In this document: positions 37,054 to 48,971 of the stretch, in pieces
How the letters are laid out: each line of letters starts with the position of its first letter
How positions within the stretch are numbered: the first letter of the stretch is position 1
DNA from: Craspedostauros australis
Taxonomy: Eukaryota; Bacillariophyta; Bacillariophyceae; Mastogloiales; Achnanthaceae
NCBI GenBank assembly: GCA_026770025.1
Contig: JAMXDE010000019.1
Coordinates: forward strand, 558,001 to 622,000
Direction: 5' to 3'
DNA length: 64,000 nt
Notes under the pieces: model-generated
Database searches by the model: none
Told to the model about the DNA's origin: nothing
Seen by the model: the letters and a program-made list of their open reading frames with translations, nothing else
Position numbers and translations under genes: made by a program

Positions 37054-37749
37054 CTATTCTCCGCCTCCTTTCACCTTCGTGCGGGGTACGAAGGGAGCAC
37101 GGAATCTATGCGTTGTGTGTGCATGCTGTGTCTGTGTTTTCTCCTTGCGTGCTGCCAAGGGAGTCTTTGCTGGGGGGGGGGGGGGGGGGGGGGGGTGAGC
37201 TTGTTGTTTGCATTTCAGCCACTTGAGCAGGGCGCCAGAGGCGGCCGGTGCATGTAGCGTCAGCGCGGCTTGCTCCACCCATACCGTGACCTGTGCCTTG
37301 CCAGCCAGCGCCGGCCAGCACCGTCTGGAGTAGTCGTAGATGCTTGGTGCAGTCCTGCTCGAGGAGAAGACAGAGTGACTCTGCCCTGTCATGTAGGGCC
37401 TGAACTGTCCAGCTTTGGCCGAGTCTTGACCTTCGAACAATGCCTCATTGCATGCTCTCCATTGCTCCCAGGAAATGCACCAACTGCGACATATGAGCTG
37501 TCTGGACCACTTGGCTTCCGATTTCTGAGACTGTTGCTGCTGCAGGAATTCGCTCTGCATTGGTTCCCGCTGCCTGGCTAGGATTCCTTTTTGGAGTGCC
37601 TGTGGACCCACAGCTAACTGCTGCCGAACCGCCTCATAGAGAGAGCTGCCCAGGCTCGTAGCCCTGAGATGGACCGACCCCTCAAGCTGGCTTTGCAGGA
37701 TGGCGGTCATATTGATGGCAATTCCCGCATCCAGCGCCGCAACTACCAT
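37054..37749 (-). CDS. Unrecognised 231-residue protein, possibly a retroelement fragment
   Basis: The frame starts at an ATG at 37749 and is open for 231 codons. Residues about 80-110 contain WSRQLICRSWCISWEQW followed by RACNEALFE. This is reminiscent of a Trp-rich segment seen C-terminal to reverse transcriptases in some diatom retroelements; that is recall, not a match. A run of eight prolines comes from the poly-G tract at 37172-37195. No catalytic motif is visible. It lies between a truncated Copia-A LTR and Copia-A copy 6, so a host exon or a worn element are both possible. Confidence 0.35.
   Translation of the reverse strand: MVVAALDAGIAINMTAILQSQLEGSVHLRATSLGSSLYEAVRQQLAVGPQALQKGILARQREPMQSEFLQQQQSQKSEAKWSRQLICRSWCISWEQWRACNEALFEGQDSAKAGQFRPYMTGQSHSVFSSSRTAPSIYDYSRRCWPALAGKAQVTVWVEQAALTLHAPAASGALLKWLKCKQQAHPPPPPPPPAKTPLAARKEKTQTQHAHTTHRFRAPFVPRTKVKGGGE
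37172..37195. repeat. Poly-G tract, 24 bases
   Basis: This is an uninterrupted run of 24 G on the plus strand, prone to length error in sequencing and able to form a G-quadruplex. Confidence 0.9.
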
Positions 37750-37778
37750 AAATGCCTCCTCAAGATTTTATGCCGGTC

Positions 37779-38576
37779 TGTCGAGATGTACATGTGAGTA
37801 TATGTCAAGATGTACGTGTATATGTGCATCGTTCACCCGCTATTCTCTCATACACACTTGAACGGTATAACTATACTCGTGTCGATAGTATGCTGTGATT
37901 CGTCAGAATTACAGGGGAAATGGAACACACAAAAGGGGCAAGATTTCTGGAGGAAATTTGCAAATAACGATTTCTGAGAAAATCAGAAGATCGTCCGTCC
38001 ATGCATCAATGGTACCAAGAGAATCTCAAGGTACTTCCCAACTAAACCTCAGATGACGATATCATCTGACAGACTACTGCATCACCAATGGAACATGACA
38101 TCTGGAGAGCAGAAGGACGCCCACTGACGTCGACAGGATGTCAACATGTCACCACGTCGACAGCTGTCTCCAAGTCAGAGCAGGAGGCAAAGATCCGATG
38201 ACTGAAGAGGGCATCAGCATCATGAATACTGAAGGTGAACTTCAAATGGTAAGTACTCATGGAGTAAAAGCCAGTATTGAATGAACAGAGTGTCAAATGC
38301 GGAGCACGCATTGAACACTGAATATCGTGTAGCACGAGTACACGATGTTGAGAGAGAGAGAGAGAGAATACAGAGAGAGCGAGAGAGGATCTCGCGTACC
38401 AACTCATAGTCGGAGACTGAATCTACAAAACAGATTGAAGCGCCCAGAGCATCGGGCAAGAGAACAAACGGACACCGAGAGTATCGGAGTGCCAACTAAT
38501 GAAATAGCAAACAGACGACTATCAACCAACACCATCTTCCACGTTCGTAGGTTACCGTGAGCGGAACTTGCCAACA
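37779..38576 (+). mobile_element. 5' LTR of Copia-A copy 6
   Basis: This 798-bp LTR runs TGTCGAGATG to TTGCCAACA and contains the GA microsatellite and the TCAGATGA hairpin. Confidence 0.9.
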
Positions 38577-38659
38577 CGTTTATAAACGATAGATCAGGGC
38601 GAGCCCGCTAATCGTATCGTGCGAGGAAGACCAACATCATTCAAGAGCAGCAGGCTGAA

Positions 38660-41100
38660 TGAGCGAGGAAGAGGAATTGAAAGACATCCCTCTGTCCAAT
38701 CCGACTATCAAGAGAGAAGAAGGTGCGAGTGAGACTCCACCTCGAGAAGAGAAGGAAGCAGCCGCGGCTACTGTCCTATCAGGCGCAGACGCAAGCGCGA
38801 TCGACGAGACCAAAGAGGAACGGTCTGCAAGACTACATCGTGAGGAGAAGAGGATTCTCAAGGCGATCAAACAAGAGGAGACTGGTGTGACGAAGAGCAT
38901 TCGCACAGCCCAACAGGGTGGAAAAAGTGAGACACCACCAGGAGGAGAATTTGTGACGAAAACAATCTCCGCGCAACAACAGGCGAAATTCGAAAAAGTG
39001 ACAACACAGAAACAGACGGAAATCAAGGGCGCGAGCGCACCAACAACAAAACAACAAACCAACATGGCAACATCAGCCAACATGAACAAGCGACGCATCA
39101 AGGCGTCGATGTTCAGCGGTGAACAGGAAGACTACAGCGCATGGGAGTCCCAAGCAAAGGCATACGCTCGTGCACAGAAGACGAAAGACGTGATGTTGGG
39201 CAAGACCAAGGTACCAACAGTGAGCGAGATCGCGGCAGCCGCCGATGAAGCCAAGGAAGCGATGGAGGAAATCTACGAGCTGGGATGCGACTGCTTCAGT
39301 GATCTGATCCTCATGATGGATGCAGAGAAAGGAAAAGGGTAAGCAGGCCATCCAGTACATCAACCAATGCATCTCCGACGACTACCCCGAAGGAGACGCA
39401 CACGCAGCGTGGAACGTTCTCGCGGAGAAGTTCCGACCATCCGATGCGGTGACAAAGATGAAACTCAAGCGCCAATTCAACAACGAAAAGATGAAGAGAG
39501 ACACGGACCCAGACACCTACATCACGCAACTCGAGAGTCTACGATCGCGTCTCCACGATGTCAAGTATGAGATCACGGACGAGGAAATGATCATGCAAAT
39601 CCTCAGCACGGTGAGCAACGAATACAAAACTCACATCGTGAACTTCCAACACCAACTCACATTCAATCCAGAGCTGGTTACCATCAACGCGATCAGAGGA
39701 GTACTTCGCACTGCATACGCTACGCACAGAGGAAGCAAAGCATACGTCGACGACTTCCAAGACAGTAACACGAAGAGCAACGACACCGGTTTCACAAGCA
39801 CCGGTAACTTCAAGGGTACTTGTCACAACTGTGGCGTGTATGGCCATAGATCCGCCGATTGCCCAGAACGCAAGAAATTGAACAACAAGAAAAACAACAA
39901 CAACAACAACAAGATGAACGGAAAGCGCAATAAGGGAAGCGGCTTCAAGGGCAAATGCAACTACTGCGGCATCTTCGGACACCGCGAGGCAGAGTGCCGA
40001 AAGAAGAAGTTCAACGAGAAGAAGAAGGCCGACGAGCAGGCCAACACAGCAACACAAGGACACGACAAGAGCGGACACGAGATGGTACTCTCAGCAAAGG
40101 ACATGCCGCTCTGCATGTTGGTGTCCGACGACTACATCGAAGACTCCTTCTTCGATAACTTCGAGTACGTCGGGAGTGACAACGAAGTGCAGGATGATGA
40201 GATCATCCCGGAGTGGCTCAGCGAGGAGCCAATCATCCACGAGGTGGATCCAAGACACGAAGTGAGCTACGAATGCTGCTTCAACGCGCACGACCTGATC
40301 GGTCCATACAGCGACGAAGCTGAGATGGACGAGGCCAACGACAGCGACATCGAAGAGGCCATGAGCGATGACGACGACGCCAACGAGGACGGCGCAGATG
40401 AAGACGACGAGGCGAATCGCGACGAGTTGTCTCCTCCTCAAGCTGGGAGACACGAAAGAACGGGAACCTTCATCAATCAAGACGAAACGCGCCGCGCCGC
40501 GGCGCCTCCTCCTCCAGCAGCGGGGAACAACAGATCGGGCATCTTCAACAAGGATGACAGCGACGAATCCGAGGACGGCAATCATCCAGACGACAGCTTC
40601 AATCCAAACGAGCGTGTCGTCTATCCAGGGAATATCGACTTCCCACCAATCGAAGATCCCAACAGATCCAACTACCTTCATCGTCATGATACCGTCCCAT
40701 ATGCGACAGAGACAGCATTGGTGATCCAGAAGCAACTCATCTTCGATGCAGTGATGGAAGCAGGAGTGAGCCTGTTCCCAGGAGTCGCACAAGGAGTGCT
40801 GAGATCAATATGGGTGAACATGATGGGATCGATCCTATCCAAGAACTTCAGATTGATCGAAGAGATTCTCGCCAATTCGGTTGTGATCAATCGCATACTG
40901 GAAGCAGCCAAGACAGAGACGATCCCAGAGACGGATCTGCATACATCCTTGGAGGATGTATGCGCGTACTCTTACGCGAGCGTCCACGCGTCCACCCATA
41001 TGATCCAGTCACAGGATCTCATCAAAGCAACACGATTCCATCGGACTACGCGCAACTACCCGATGACATGGATGACGGAGACCATCATCCTCCATACAAC
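38660..41100 (+). mobile_element. gag region of Copia-A copy 6
   Basis: Two CCHC knuckles near 39.82-40.0 kb are separated by a poly-Asn/Lys linker. The acidic tail carries an extra proline-rich segment near 40.43-40.51 kb that is absent from copies 1-3. Confidence 0.85.
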
Positions 41101-41189
41101 GAAGATGGAGTCCACGAAGACGACGACGGCAGCTTCAACGACGAGATAGCTGTGGCAGCTGTGGAGCAACTCCACAAGCTGAGCACCAA

Positions 41190-42950
41190 GTACAAGGACA
41201 AGGTCAACAAGGACACCTGGCTCGCCGATAGCGGAGCTTCGTGTCACATGGTCAACTCGGACGCCGCTCTCTTCAACGTGCGGCACATCAAGTCCTTCGT
41301 CCAAGTGGGAGACAGCACGAAGCTGGACTCTCCCAAGATGGGATCCATTCGCTTGAAGGTCAAGCAGCAAGACAACACTGGCCACATCATTCGGCTCGAT
41401 GACGTGAAATACACACCCAAGATGGCGGTGAACCTTTTCTCCACGAACAAGGCTCTGTACAACGGTTACCAGCTTGGTAACAACGGCATTCTGATGGACA
41501 TCATCAACGGATCCGTAACAAAGATTGTGTTCGATCGAGTCTTCCCCACATCCAACGGATTCATCACAGGAGTGCAGATGCATCCCATCATGCCAACAGA
41601 CGACGACAAGGCTTGCACAGTCATCGTCAAGAATCCATCCAAGGAGATCAGCGCGGTGAACCTGCACCGAATTCTTGGCCACGCGCCACTCGAGACCATG
41701 AAGCGGACGGCCGCTCAATACGGATGGAAAATGATTGGCGAGATGCCAGTATGTCGCGACTGCGCGGTCGCGAACGCAAGAGTGAAAAATATTCCGAAGG
41801 CAACCATTCCAAGAGCAACTCACCGTGGCGAACGGCTCTTCATTGACATTAGTTACACTAAACACATAAGCTTCGGAGATAAACGCTACTGGACCCTGAT
41901 TGTGAACGACTGCACAGATCACTGCTGGAGTTTCTTTCTCAAGAACAAGAGTGATCAACCAGGATACATCAAACGGTTCGTTCAAACAATCAAGTCACAG
42001 ACTGGTGACCAACAGATCATCTTCCGAGGTGACAACAGTGGAGAGAACAAAATCCACGGAGGATATTCTCATCGATGCAGGACTCAACGTGAAATTCGAA
42101 TTCATGGCATTGAACACGCCGCAACAGAACGGCAGAGTGGAACGCAAATTCGCGTACCTCTATACCAAGATCCGCTCCATGCTCAACGGAGCACAACTCG
42201 ACAAAGAGTATAGGCACGGCTTGTGGGCAGCAGCTGCTAGCACTGCCACTGCCATCGCCAACATCACCGTAGCGAAGAACCAGAAGGAGTCACCACATTG
42301 ATAATTCTTTGGCAACGATCCACCATATGCGGATGCACTCCGCACTTTCGGAGAGGTGGGTGTTGTGAAGACTACCTATGGCGGGATTACCGCCAAACTC
42401 AAGAACAGAGGAGAAGAGATGGTGTTCATCGGATATGCACACCAACATGCATCAGGGGTCTACAACATGTACAGACCATCGACCAAGTCGCTCATCTGTT
42501 CACGCGATATCAAGTGGCTCAACCAATCATATGGACAGTTCCGTGGCTGGGCACCAGCACCAAACATATCCAACGAAACAGGAACAACAGACGCATACGG
42601 CTTCACAACCATCAGACGGAAGGGAGCAACGCCAAGGACGGCAACGCGTCAAACATTGGAAGCAAAGAGAGTATCTTTCGCTGACAGCAACAGGTACTAT
42701 ATCCTATCAGACAGTGATGATGAGGATGATGAGGACGATGGAGTAGTAACTCAACTGATCTACAACAACAAGGAAGATCAGAGCGAATCCAATCATGAGG
42801 ATGACGAGACCCCACCATCCAGCGACGAAGCCGGTGATGAGACAGGTGTCACCCCTCCAAACACACCAGCGAGATCTACACATGAGACACCATTGAGACC
42901 TCCACCAAGCAAACCAAGCAAGCGTGACATAGCCAGAAAGGAGAGGATCC
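41190..42950 (+). mobile_element. Protease-integrase region of Copia-A copy 6
   Basis: LADSGASCH is near 41.23 kb, the HHCC zinc part near 41.67-41.77 kb and the integrase core near 41.85-42.15 kb, in the same order as copy 1. Confidence 0.85.
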
Positions 42951-43369
42951 GACGTCACGAAGCACAAGGCAGGAAGGGAGAAGCTAATCCCACGTCAACT
43001 GCAGGGAAGAGTATTCCCAGAGCTCTGCGCGAGCTCGCAGACTTCAACGAACGAGGTCAAAAGGAAGAAGGCGATGAGAGCGATCCATCATCCAATGAGG
43101 TGAGTGACGAACTCAGCGACGAGATGGTCGACGATTCCAACAACGAAACTACAGATGACGAGGAAATCGAAGACGAAGATGAAGAGATCGAGATCACTCA
43201 TCATAGCACAACAGGACTGTACGGAATGAATGCAATCATTACCAAATCACCAGCGATCGACATCGGACTGTCGATGCAGGACGAGAACAAGGAACCAGAG
43301 AAGCACATCGAACCTACAACGTTCGACAGAGCCTTCAATCACACAGATCCCATCCATCGAAAGGGATAT

Positions 43370-44900
43370 CGAGCAGCCATCAAGAAGGAGTTTGACTCCA
43401 TGGATACACGCAAAGTGTACAGCAAGATCAAACGAGACGCCATCCCACGCAGCTGCAGATGCTGCAAGTGCAAATGGGTCTTCAAGCTGAAGCGTGACGG
43501 CACACATCGAGCGCGGCTCGTTGCATGTGGCTATTCACAAGTCGCAGGAGTAGACTTCCAAGAGCATTACTCACCCGTCATCCATGACGTGACCTATCGG
43601 GTCATGATGGTGATCATGCTAATCAAGAAGATGGACTGCGCACTCGTCGATGTCGTAACGGCATTCCTACATGGAGACCTCGACGAGGAGATCTACATGA
43701 ACTGTCCCAACGGGATGGATCATCAACCAGACGAAGCCCTGACCCTACACAAGCCAATCTACGGACTTGTGTAGAGCGCCAGGCAATGGTTCAAGATGTT
43801 GGTATCGACCCTCAAGAATATCAACTTCGAACAGAGCGCAGCAGACCCGTGCCTGTTCTACAGGAAGACGAACGAAGGAAGCATGATCGTGGCCATCTAC
43901 GTGGACGATTGCTTCTGTTGCGGAGACTCCAAGGCATTGGAGACATTCCTGAAGGACATCCAAGACAGCAAGTTCAAGGTAACGATCGAGCGTGGACTCG
44001 GAGATTACCTCAGCTGCAACATCGAACTGAACCATGACAAGACCAGAGCAACGTTGCGTCAACCACATCTCATCCGACATCTCATCAAAGAGTTCGGAAC
44101 CAAGGTTGAGAAGATGCAACGCTATGGGACACCAGGAACCCCGGGTCAAATCATCGTACGACCATCCAAAGATAACGGACTGCAGAAGGTCGGACTGGAA
44201 GAACATGCCGAATATCGCCGAGGCGTCGGTATGCTACTCTTCCTCATCAAGCACTCGCGACCAGATATCGCGAACCCTGTGAGGGAACTCTCCAAGGTAT
44301 TGATCGGGCCCACCAAGGCCGCAATGAAGGAGATGTATCGAATCATCAAGTACGTGATTGATACAAAGGACTATGGATTGAAAATCCATCCAGCACATCC
44401 AGACGACGACGGCTGGGACATGGAGCTCTTCTACAATAGCGAATATGCAGGAGACAAGAACACGAGAATCAGCGTAGGGGGATTCATCCTATACCTGTGC
44501 AAGGTACCAATCCTTTGGCGATCCAAGGCACAGAAGGCCGTCACACTCAGCTCATCCAAAGCAGAATACGTTGCCCTTTCCGAAGCGGCAAAGGAAATCT
44601 TCTTTGTTATGCAGCTACTCGAAAGTGTGGGCGTCCCAGTGAAGACACCGATCAAGGTCCGTGTGGACAACATTGGAGCAATCTTCATTGCCAAGAACCC
44701 ATCAACATCCCAACAATCGCGGCACATCGACGTGCGCCATCACTACGTGAGGAACATGGTAATCAACAAACCATCGAAATCATTTTCGTCAAATCCGAGC
44801 AGAACACAAGCGACGGATTCACCAAGAACATCAAGGCCGACTTACAATGTGAACATGAGAAGTCGTACCTTGATACATCGAGAACATTCGAATGACCGAA
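43370..44900 (+). mobile_element. RT-RNase H region of Copia-A copy 6
   Basis: The RT blocks and YVDD (near 43.9 kb), then RNase H (SSSKAEYVALSEAAKE near 44.54 kb), are all recognisable. Confidence 0.85.
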
Positions 44901-44915
44901 TGCACACAGGAAGGG

Positions 44916-45718
44916 TGTCGAGATGTACATGTGAGTATATGTCAAGATGTACGTGTATATGTGCATCGCTCACCTGTTATTCTCTCATACGCACTTGGAC
45001 GGTATAACTATACTCGTGTCGATAGTATGCTGTGATTCGTCAGAATTACAGGGGAAATGGAACACACGAAAAGGGGCAAGATTTCTGGAGGAAATTTGCA
45101 AATGACGATTTCTGAGAGAATCAGAAGATCGTCCGTCCACGCATCAATGGTACCAAGAGAATCTCGAGGTACTTCCCAACTAAACCTCAGATGACGATAT
45201 CATCTGACAGACTACTGCATCACCAATGGAACGTGACATCTGGAGAGCAGAAGGACACCCACTGACGTCGACAGGATGTCAACATGTCACCACGTCGACA
45301 GCTGTCTCCAAGTCAGAGCAAGAGGCGAAGATCCGATGACTGAAGAGGGCATCAGCATCATGGATACTGAAGGTGAACTTCAAATGGTAAGTACTCATGG
45401 AGTAGAAGCCAGTACTGAATGAACAGAGTGTCGAATGCGGAGCACGCATTGAACACGGAAGTATCGTGTAGCATGAGCACACGATGTTGAGAGAGAGAGA
45501 GAGAGAGAATACAGAGAGAGCGAGAGAGCATTTCGCGTGCCGACTCATAGTCAGAGACCGAATCTACGAAACAGATTGAAGCGCCCAGAGCATCGGGCAA
45601 GAGAACAAACGGACACCGAGAGTATCGGAGTGCCAACGTAATGAAATAGCAAACAGACGACTATCAACCAACACCATCTTCCACGTTCGTAGGTTACCAT
45701 GAGCGGAACTTGCCAACA
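44916..45718 (+). mobile_element. 3' LTR of Copia-A copy 6
   Basis: This 803-bp LTR is preceded by the AGGAAGGG purine tract. Its last base directly abuts the 195-bp repeat array. Confidence 0.9.
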
Positions 45719-47570
45719 AAAATGTCGACCAGAATCCAAACCAACCTGGCGCCCACTTCCAACACACCCCAAAGGATCTGGTCACGGAGTATGAGGTCTT
45801 AGATCCGTCTGGAAGGTAGTCAAATCTGAGAATCTAGATATCGAGTGGTGCTGTGGGTGACAGTACTGTGACCTACGTGCCATAGTGTACAGTAGATTGC
45901 CCATATGTGCCTATAAATGTCAACCACAATCGAATCCAACCCAGCGGGAACTTACAACACACCCCAAAGTACCTGGTCACGAAGTATGAGGCCTCCAATC
46001 CATCTGGAAGGTAGTCAAATCTGAGAATCTAGATTTCGAGTGGTGTTGTGGGTGGTCGTGCGATGGCCTACGCACAATGCTGTGCAGTAGATTGCCCATA
46101 TGTGCATAGCAAATGTCAATCACCATGAAATCCAACCCGGCGCCCACTTACAACACACCCCAAAGTGTCTGGTCACGAAGTATGAGGCCTCCAATCCGTC
46201 TGGAAGGCATCCATATCTGAGAATCTAGATTTCGAGTGGTGTTGTGGGTGGTAGTACTGTGACCTATGCACAATACTGTACAGTAGATTGCCCATATGTG
46301 CCTATGAATGTCAATCACCATGAAATCCAACCGGGCGGGAACTTACAACACACCCCAAAGTGTCTGGTCATGAAGTATGAGGCCTCCAATCCGTCTGGAA
46401 GGCATCCATATCTGAGAATCTAGATTTCGAGTGGTGCTGTGTGTGGTAGTACTGTGACCTACGCACAATACTGTACAGTAGAGTGCCCATACGTGCCTAT
46501 GAATGTCAATCACTATGAAATCCAACCGGGCGGGAACTTACAACACACCTCAAAGTACCTGGTCACGAAGTATGAGGCCTCCAATCCGTCTGGAAGGCAT
46601 CCATATCTGAGAATCTAGATTTCGAGTGGTGCTGTGTGTGGTAGTACTGTGACCTACGCACAATACTGTGCAGTAGATTGCCTATATGTGCATGTAAAAC
46701 GTCAATCACCATGAAATGCAACCGGGCGGGAACTTACAACACACCCCAAAGTGTCTGGTCACGAAGTATGAGGCCTCCAATCTATCTGGAAGGCATCCAT
46801 ATCTGAGAATCTACATTTCGAGCGGTCCCTTGTGAGGCCGCACGGTGACCTTGGCATCAGCCTAGACTGACCCTTCCACACCGATACATTCCTGACCGAT
46901 TGGAGACCTCATACTTCGTGACCAGGTACTTTGAGGTGTGTTGTAAGTTCCCGCCCGGTTGGATTTCATAGTGATTGACATTCATAGGCACGTATGGGCA
47001 CTCTACTGTACAGTATTGTGCGTAGGTCACAGTACTACCACCCACAACACCACTCGAAATCTAGATTCTCAGATATGGATGCCTTCCAGACGGATTGGAG
47101 GCCTCATACTTCGTGACCAGACACTTTGGGGTGTGTTGTAAGTGGGCGCCGGGTTGGATTTCATGGTGATTGACATTTGCTATGCACATATGGGCAATCT
47201 ACTGCACAGCATTGTGCGTAGGCCATCGCACGACCACCCACAACACCACTCGAAATCTAGATTCTCAGATTTGACTACCTTCCAGATGGATTGGAGGCCT
47301 CATACTTCGTGACCAGGTACTTTGGGGTGTGTTGTAAGTTCCCGCTGGGTTGGATTCGATTGTGGTTGACATTTATAGGCACATATGGGCAATCTACTGT
47401 ACACTATGGCACGTAGGTCACAGTACTGTCACCCACAGCACCACTCGATATCTAGATTCTCAGATTTGACTACCCTCCAGACGGATCTAAGACCTCATAC
47501 TCCGTGACCAGATCCTTTGGGGTGTGTTGGAAGTGGGCGCCAGGTTGGTTTGGATTCTGGTCGACATTTT
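45719..47570. repeat. Inverted array of 195-bp tandem repeats
   Basis: Six head-to-tail units of 195-196 bp run from 45721 (starts near 45721, 45916, 46112, 46307, 46502 and 46698). They are followed by about 50 bp of other sequence and about four units in the opposite orientation up to 47570. The right arm repeats units 1, 2, 3 and 5 of the left arm in mirror order and lacks one unit. Each unit can encode a related peptide (LQHTPKYLVTKYEASNPSG) followed by a stop. It is not a CRISPR array: units are too long and have no unique spacers. Confidence 0.85.
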
Positions 47571-47940
47571 CTATGCACGCATGTTCGAAGTTCTGTGCAA
47601 CGAGATGTGTTCCGCACAGCATCACTCGAATCATTGATTTGGATAGGGGCACCCCTTCCAGAATGTTAATGATCCTTGTAATCCATCCACTGTACCCACT
47701 TTCGCGCGGTTGCTGTGATGATGCTTGCAAATTTTGATGTATTGGATCTTTCAGATGAAGGTTTGGTCGAAGTTCTTTGTGAAGTACACAGTCGCCGTGG
47801 CGTAAGCCGTGATATGACAGCATGTGATCTGTGACACCTTCCAGTTGGCTATAGACACTCACAAGCTGGTAGTATACCGATTGGAATGCTTTCGATTCGC
47901 TGGTCTTGTTTAGATAGAATATGTTTTTCCTTTGCTATGA
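47470..47940 (-). pseudogene. Coding-like open frame fused to a repeat unit
   Basis: A minus-strand frame is open for about 157 codons from near 47940 to 47470 and reads like protein (HMLSYHGLRHGDCVLHKEL; SGWITRIINILEGVPLSKS). Its last 30 residues come from the outermost unit of the repeat array. No start ATG lies near its upstream end, so it may be an internal exon or an eroded gene. I recognise no domain. Confidence 0.35.
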
Positions 47941-48413
47941 AGGTTTGGCCAGAACACGATCCATGGCGCAAAGAATCGGAGCAAATGGATGCATGATACA
48001 CATATCTATGACCAAAGTAGGCATTAATTCCCTTCATTGCATTTTACATATTTGGATGGGCTATTTACTTGCATTCTATGATGAGTGTGTCATATTTATG
48101 TGATGTGGTTTGTCTTTTTCGTGCATGTTACAGGTAGTCTACATTTATGCGCTAACCTTGGAAGTCGATGCGAAACCTCTCTGTCGATAGGATGTCGCAT
48201 CGACATTTGGACGTTTTGGCCACTAAGTATTGAAAAAACAGGCTGGTTGATGCAAATCGGCACTTCAAAAGGGCTGGTTAATGAATTTCCTCTTTTATTT
48301 TACATGCCATGTAACTTCAACAGTCCCGCCAAATGAGAACTACACGCGGAAGTAAAGTGAATTGACAATTTGTTACCCAATCATAGTCGCACACGTCTGG
48401 TCTATTTGCATCT
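47941..48413. other. AT-rich spacer
   Basis: No supported gene. The sequence is AT-rich with short frames only. It ends at the target site catct of the gypsy element. Confidence 0.5.
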
Positions 48414-48953
48414 TGCCTTATGCCGGCGTACGATTGATGTTGTATTTTTTTTTTTTCGAATGATGTTGTACTTGATACGATTGAGGTTGTTGTTGTGGAT
48501 GTAAGACCAAATTATGATTACTTGAGCTATCTCTCTCTCTTCTGCTGTCTGCACCTCTTGGTCGACTGTATTCATGCATTTCGAGATGATTCGGTTTGCA
48601 CTTCTCCCAACCCGATCCATTCTCTATTAGGTTTCTCTATTAGGTTTCTCATTTTGGTTGGAGGTCAATGGTTGAAGAAGTGTCTTCTCATATGCAAATA
48701 TTTCCATACGATTAAGTCTTGACTAATCAGACTTCCAGTTGGAGTCTTGACTCATCTGACTTCAGTTTGAGTCTTGACTAATCCGACTTGAATTTTGATT
48801 CACGACTCGTCAGTCTTGATTGACTGTTAACACGACTCGTAGGTGTGACTGGCGATGTGATTGCTTGGGTGACATTATTCATGACTAGTATCTATTGTGC
48901 ACAAGTCTAGTTCTTGCGTCACTAGTAGTCTATCTAGCCAGCCGTCTAGGGCA
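48414..48953 (-). mobile_element. 3' LTR of the gypsy element
   Basis: This 540-bp LTR, read on the minus strand, runs TGCCCTAGAC to CATAAGGCA. It contains several degenerate AGTCTTGACT/AGTCAAGACT words (48.71-48.83 kb). The purine-rich minus-strand ATCGGGAAGCGAG precedes it. Confidence 0.9.
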
Positions 48954-48971
48954 CTCGCTTCCCGATGGTCA

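Larger units (their letters stand above)
37779..45718 (+). mobile_element. Copia-A copy 6, near full length
   Basis: It consists of 5' LTR 37779-38576, palindrome 38577-38588, gag about 38.66-41.1 kb, protease-integrase about 41.19-42.95 kb, RT-RNase H about 43.37-44.9 kb and 3' LTR 44916-45718. It carries about six interruptions and looks inactive. Compared with copy 1 it has a longer acidic gag tail and a different linker between the zinc knuckles. The flanks (cggtc / aaaat) do not match, so at least one end has been exchanged by recombination. Confidence 0.9.

Noticed and set aside
45719-47570. Possible CRISPR array
   Set aside because: The repeat unit is 195 bp, has no unique spacers, is inverted, and lies in a eukaryotic transposon-rich region.
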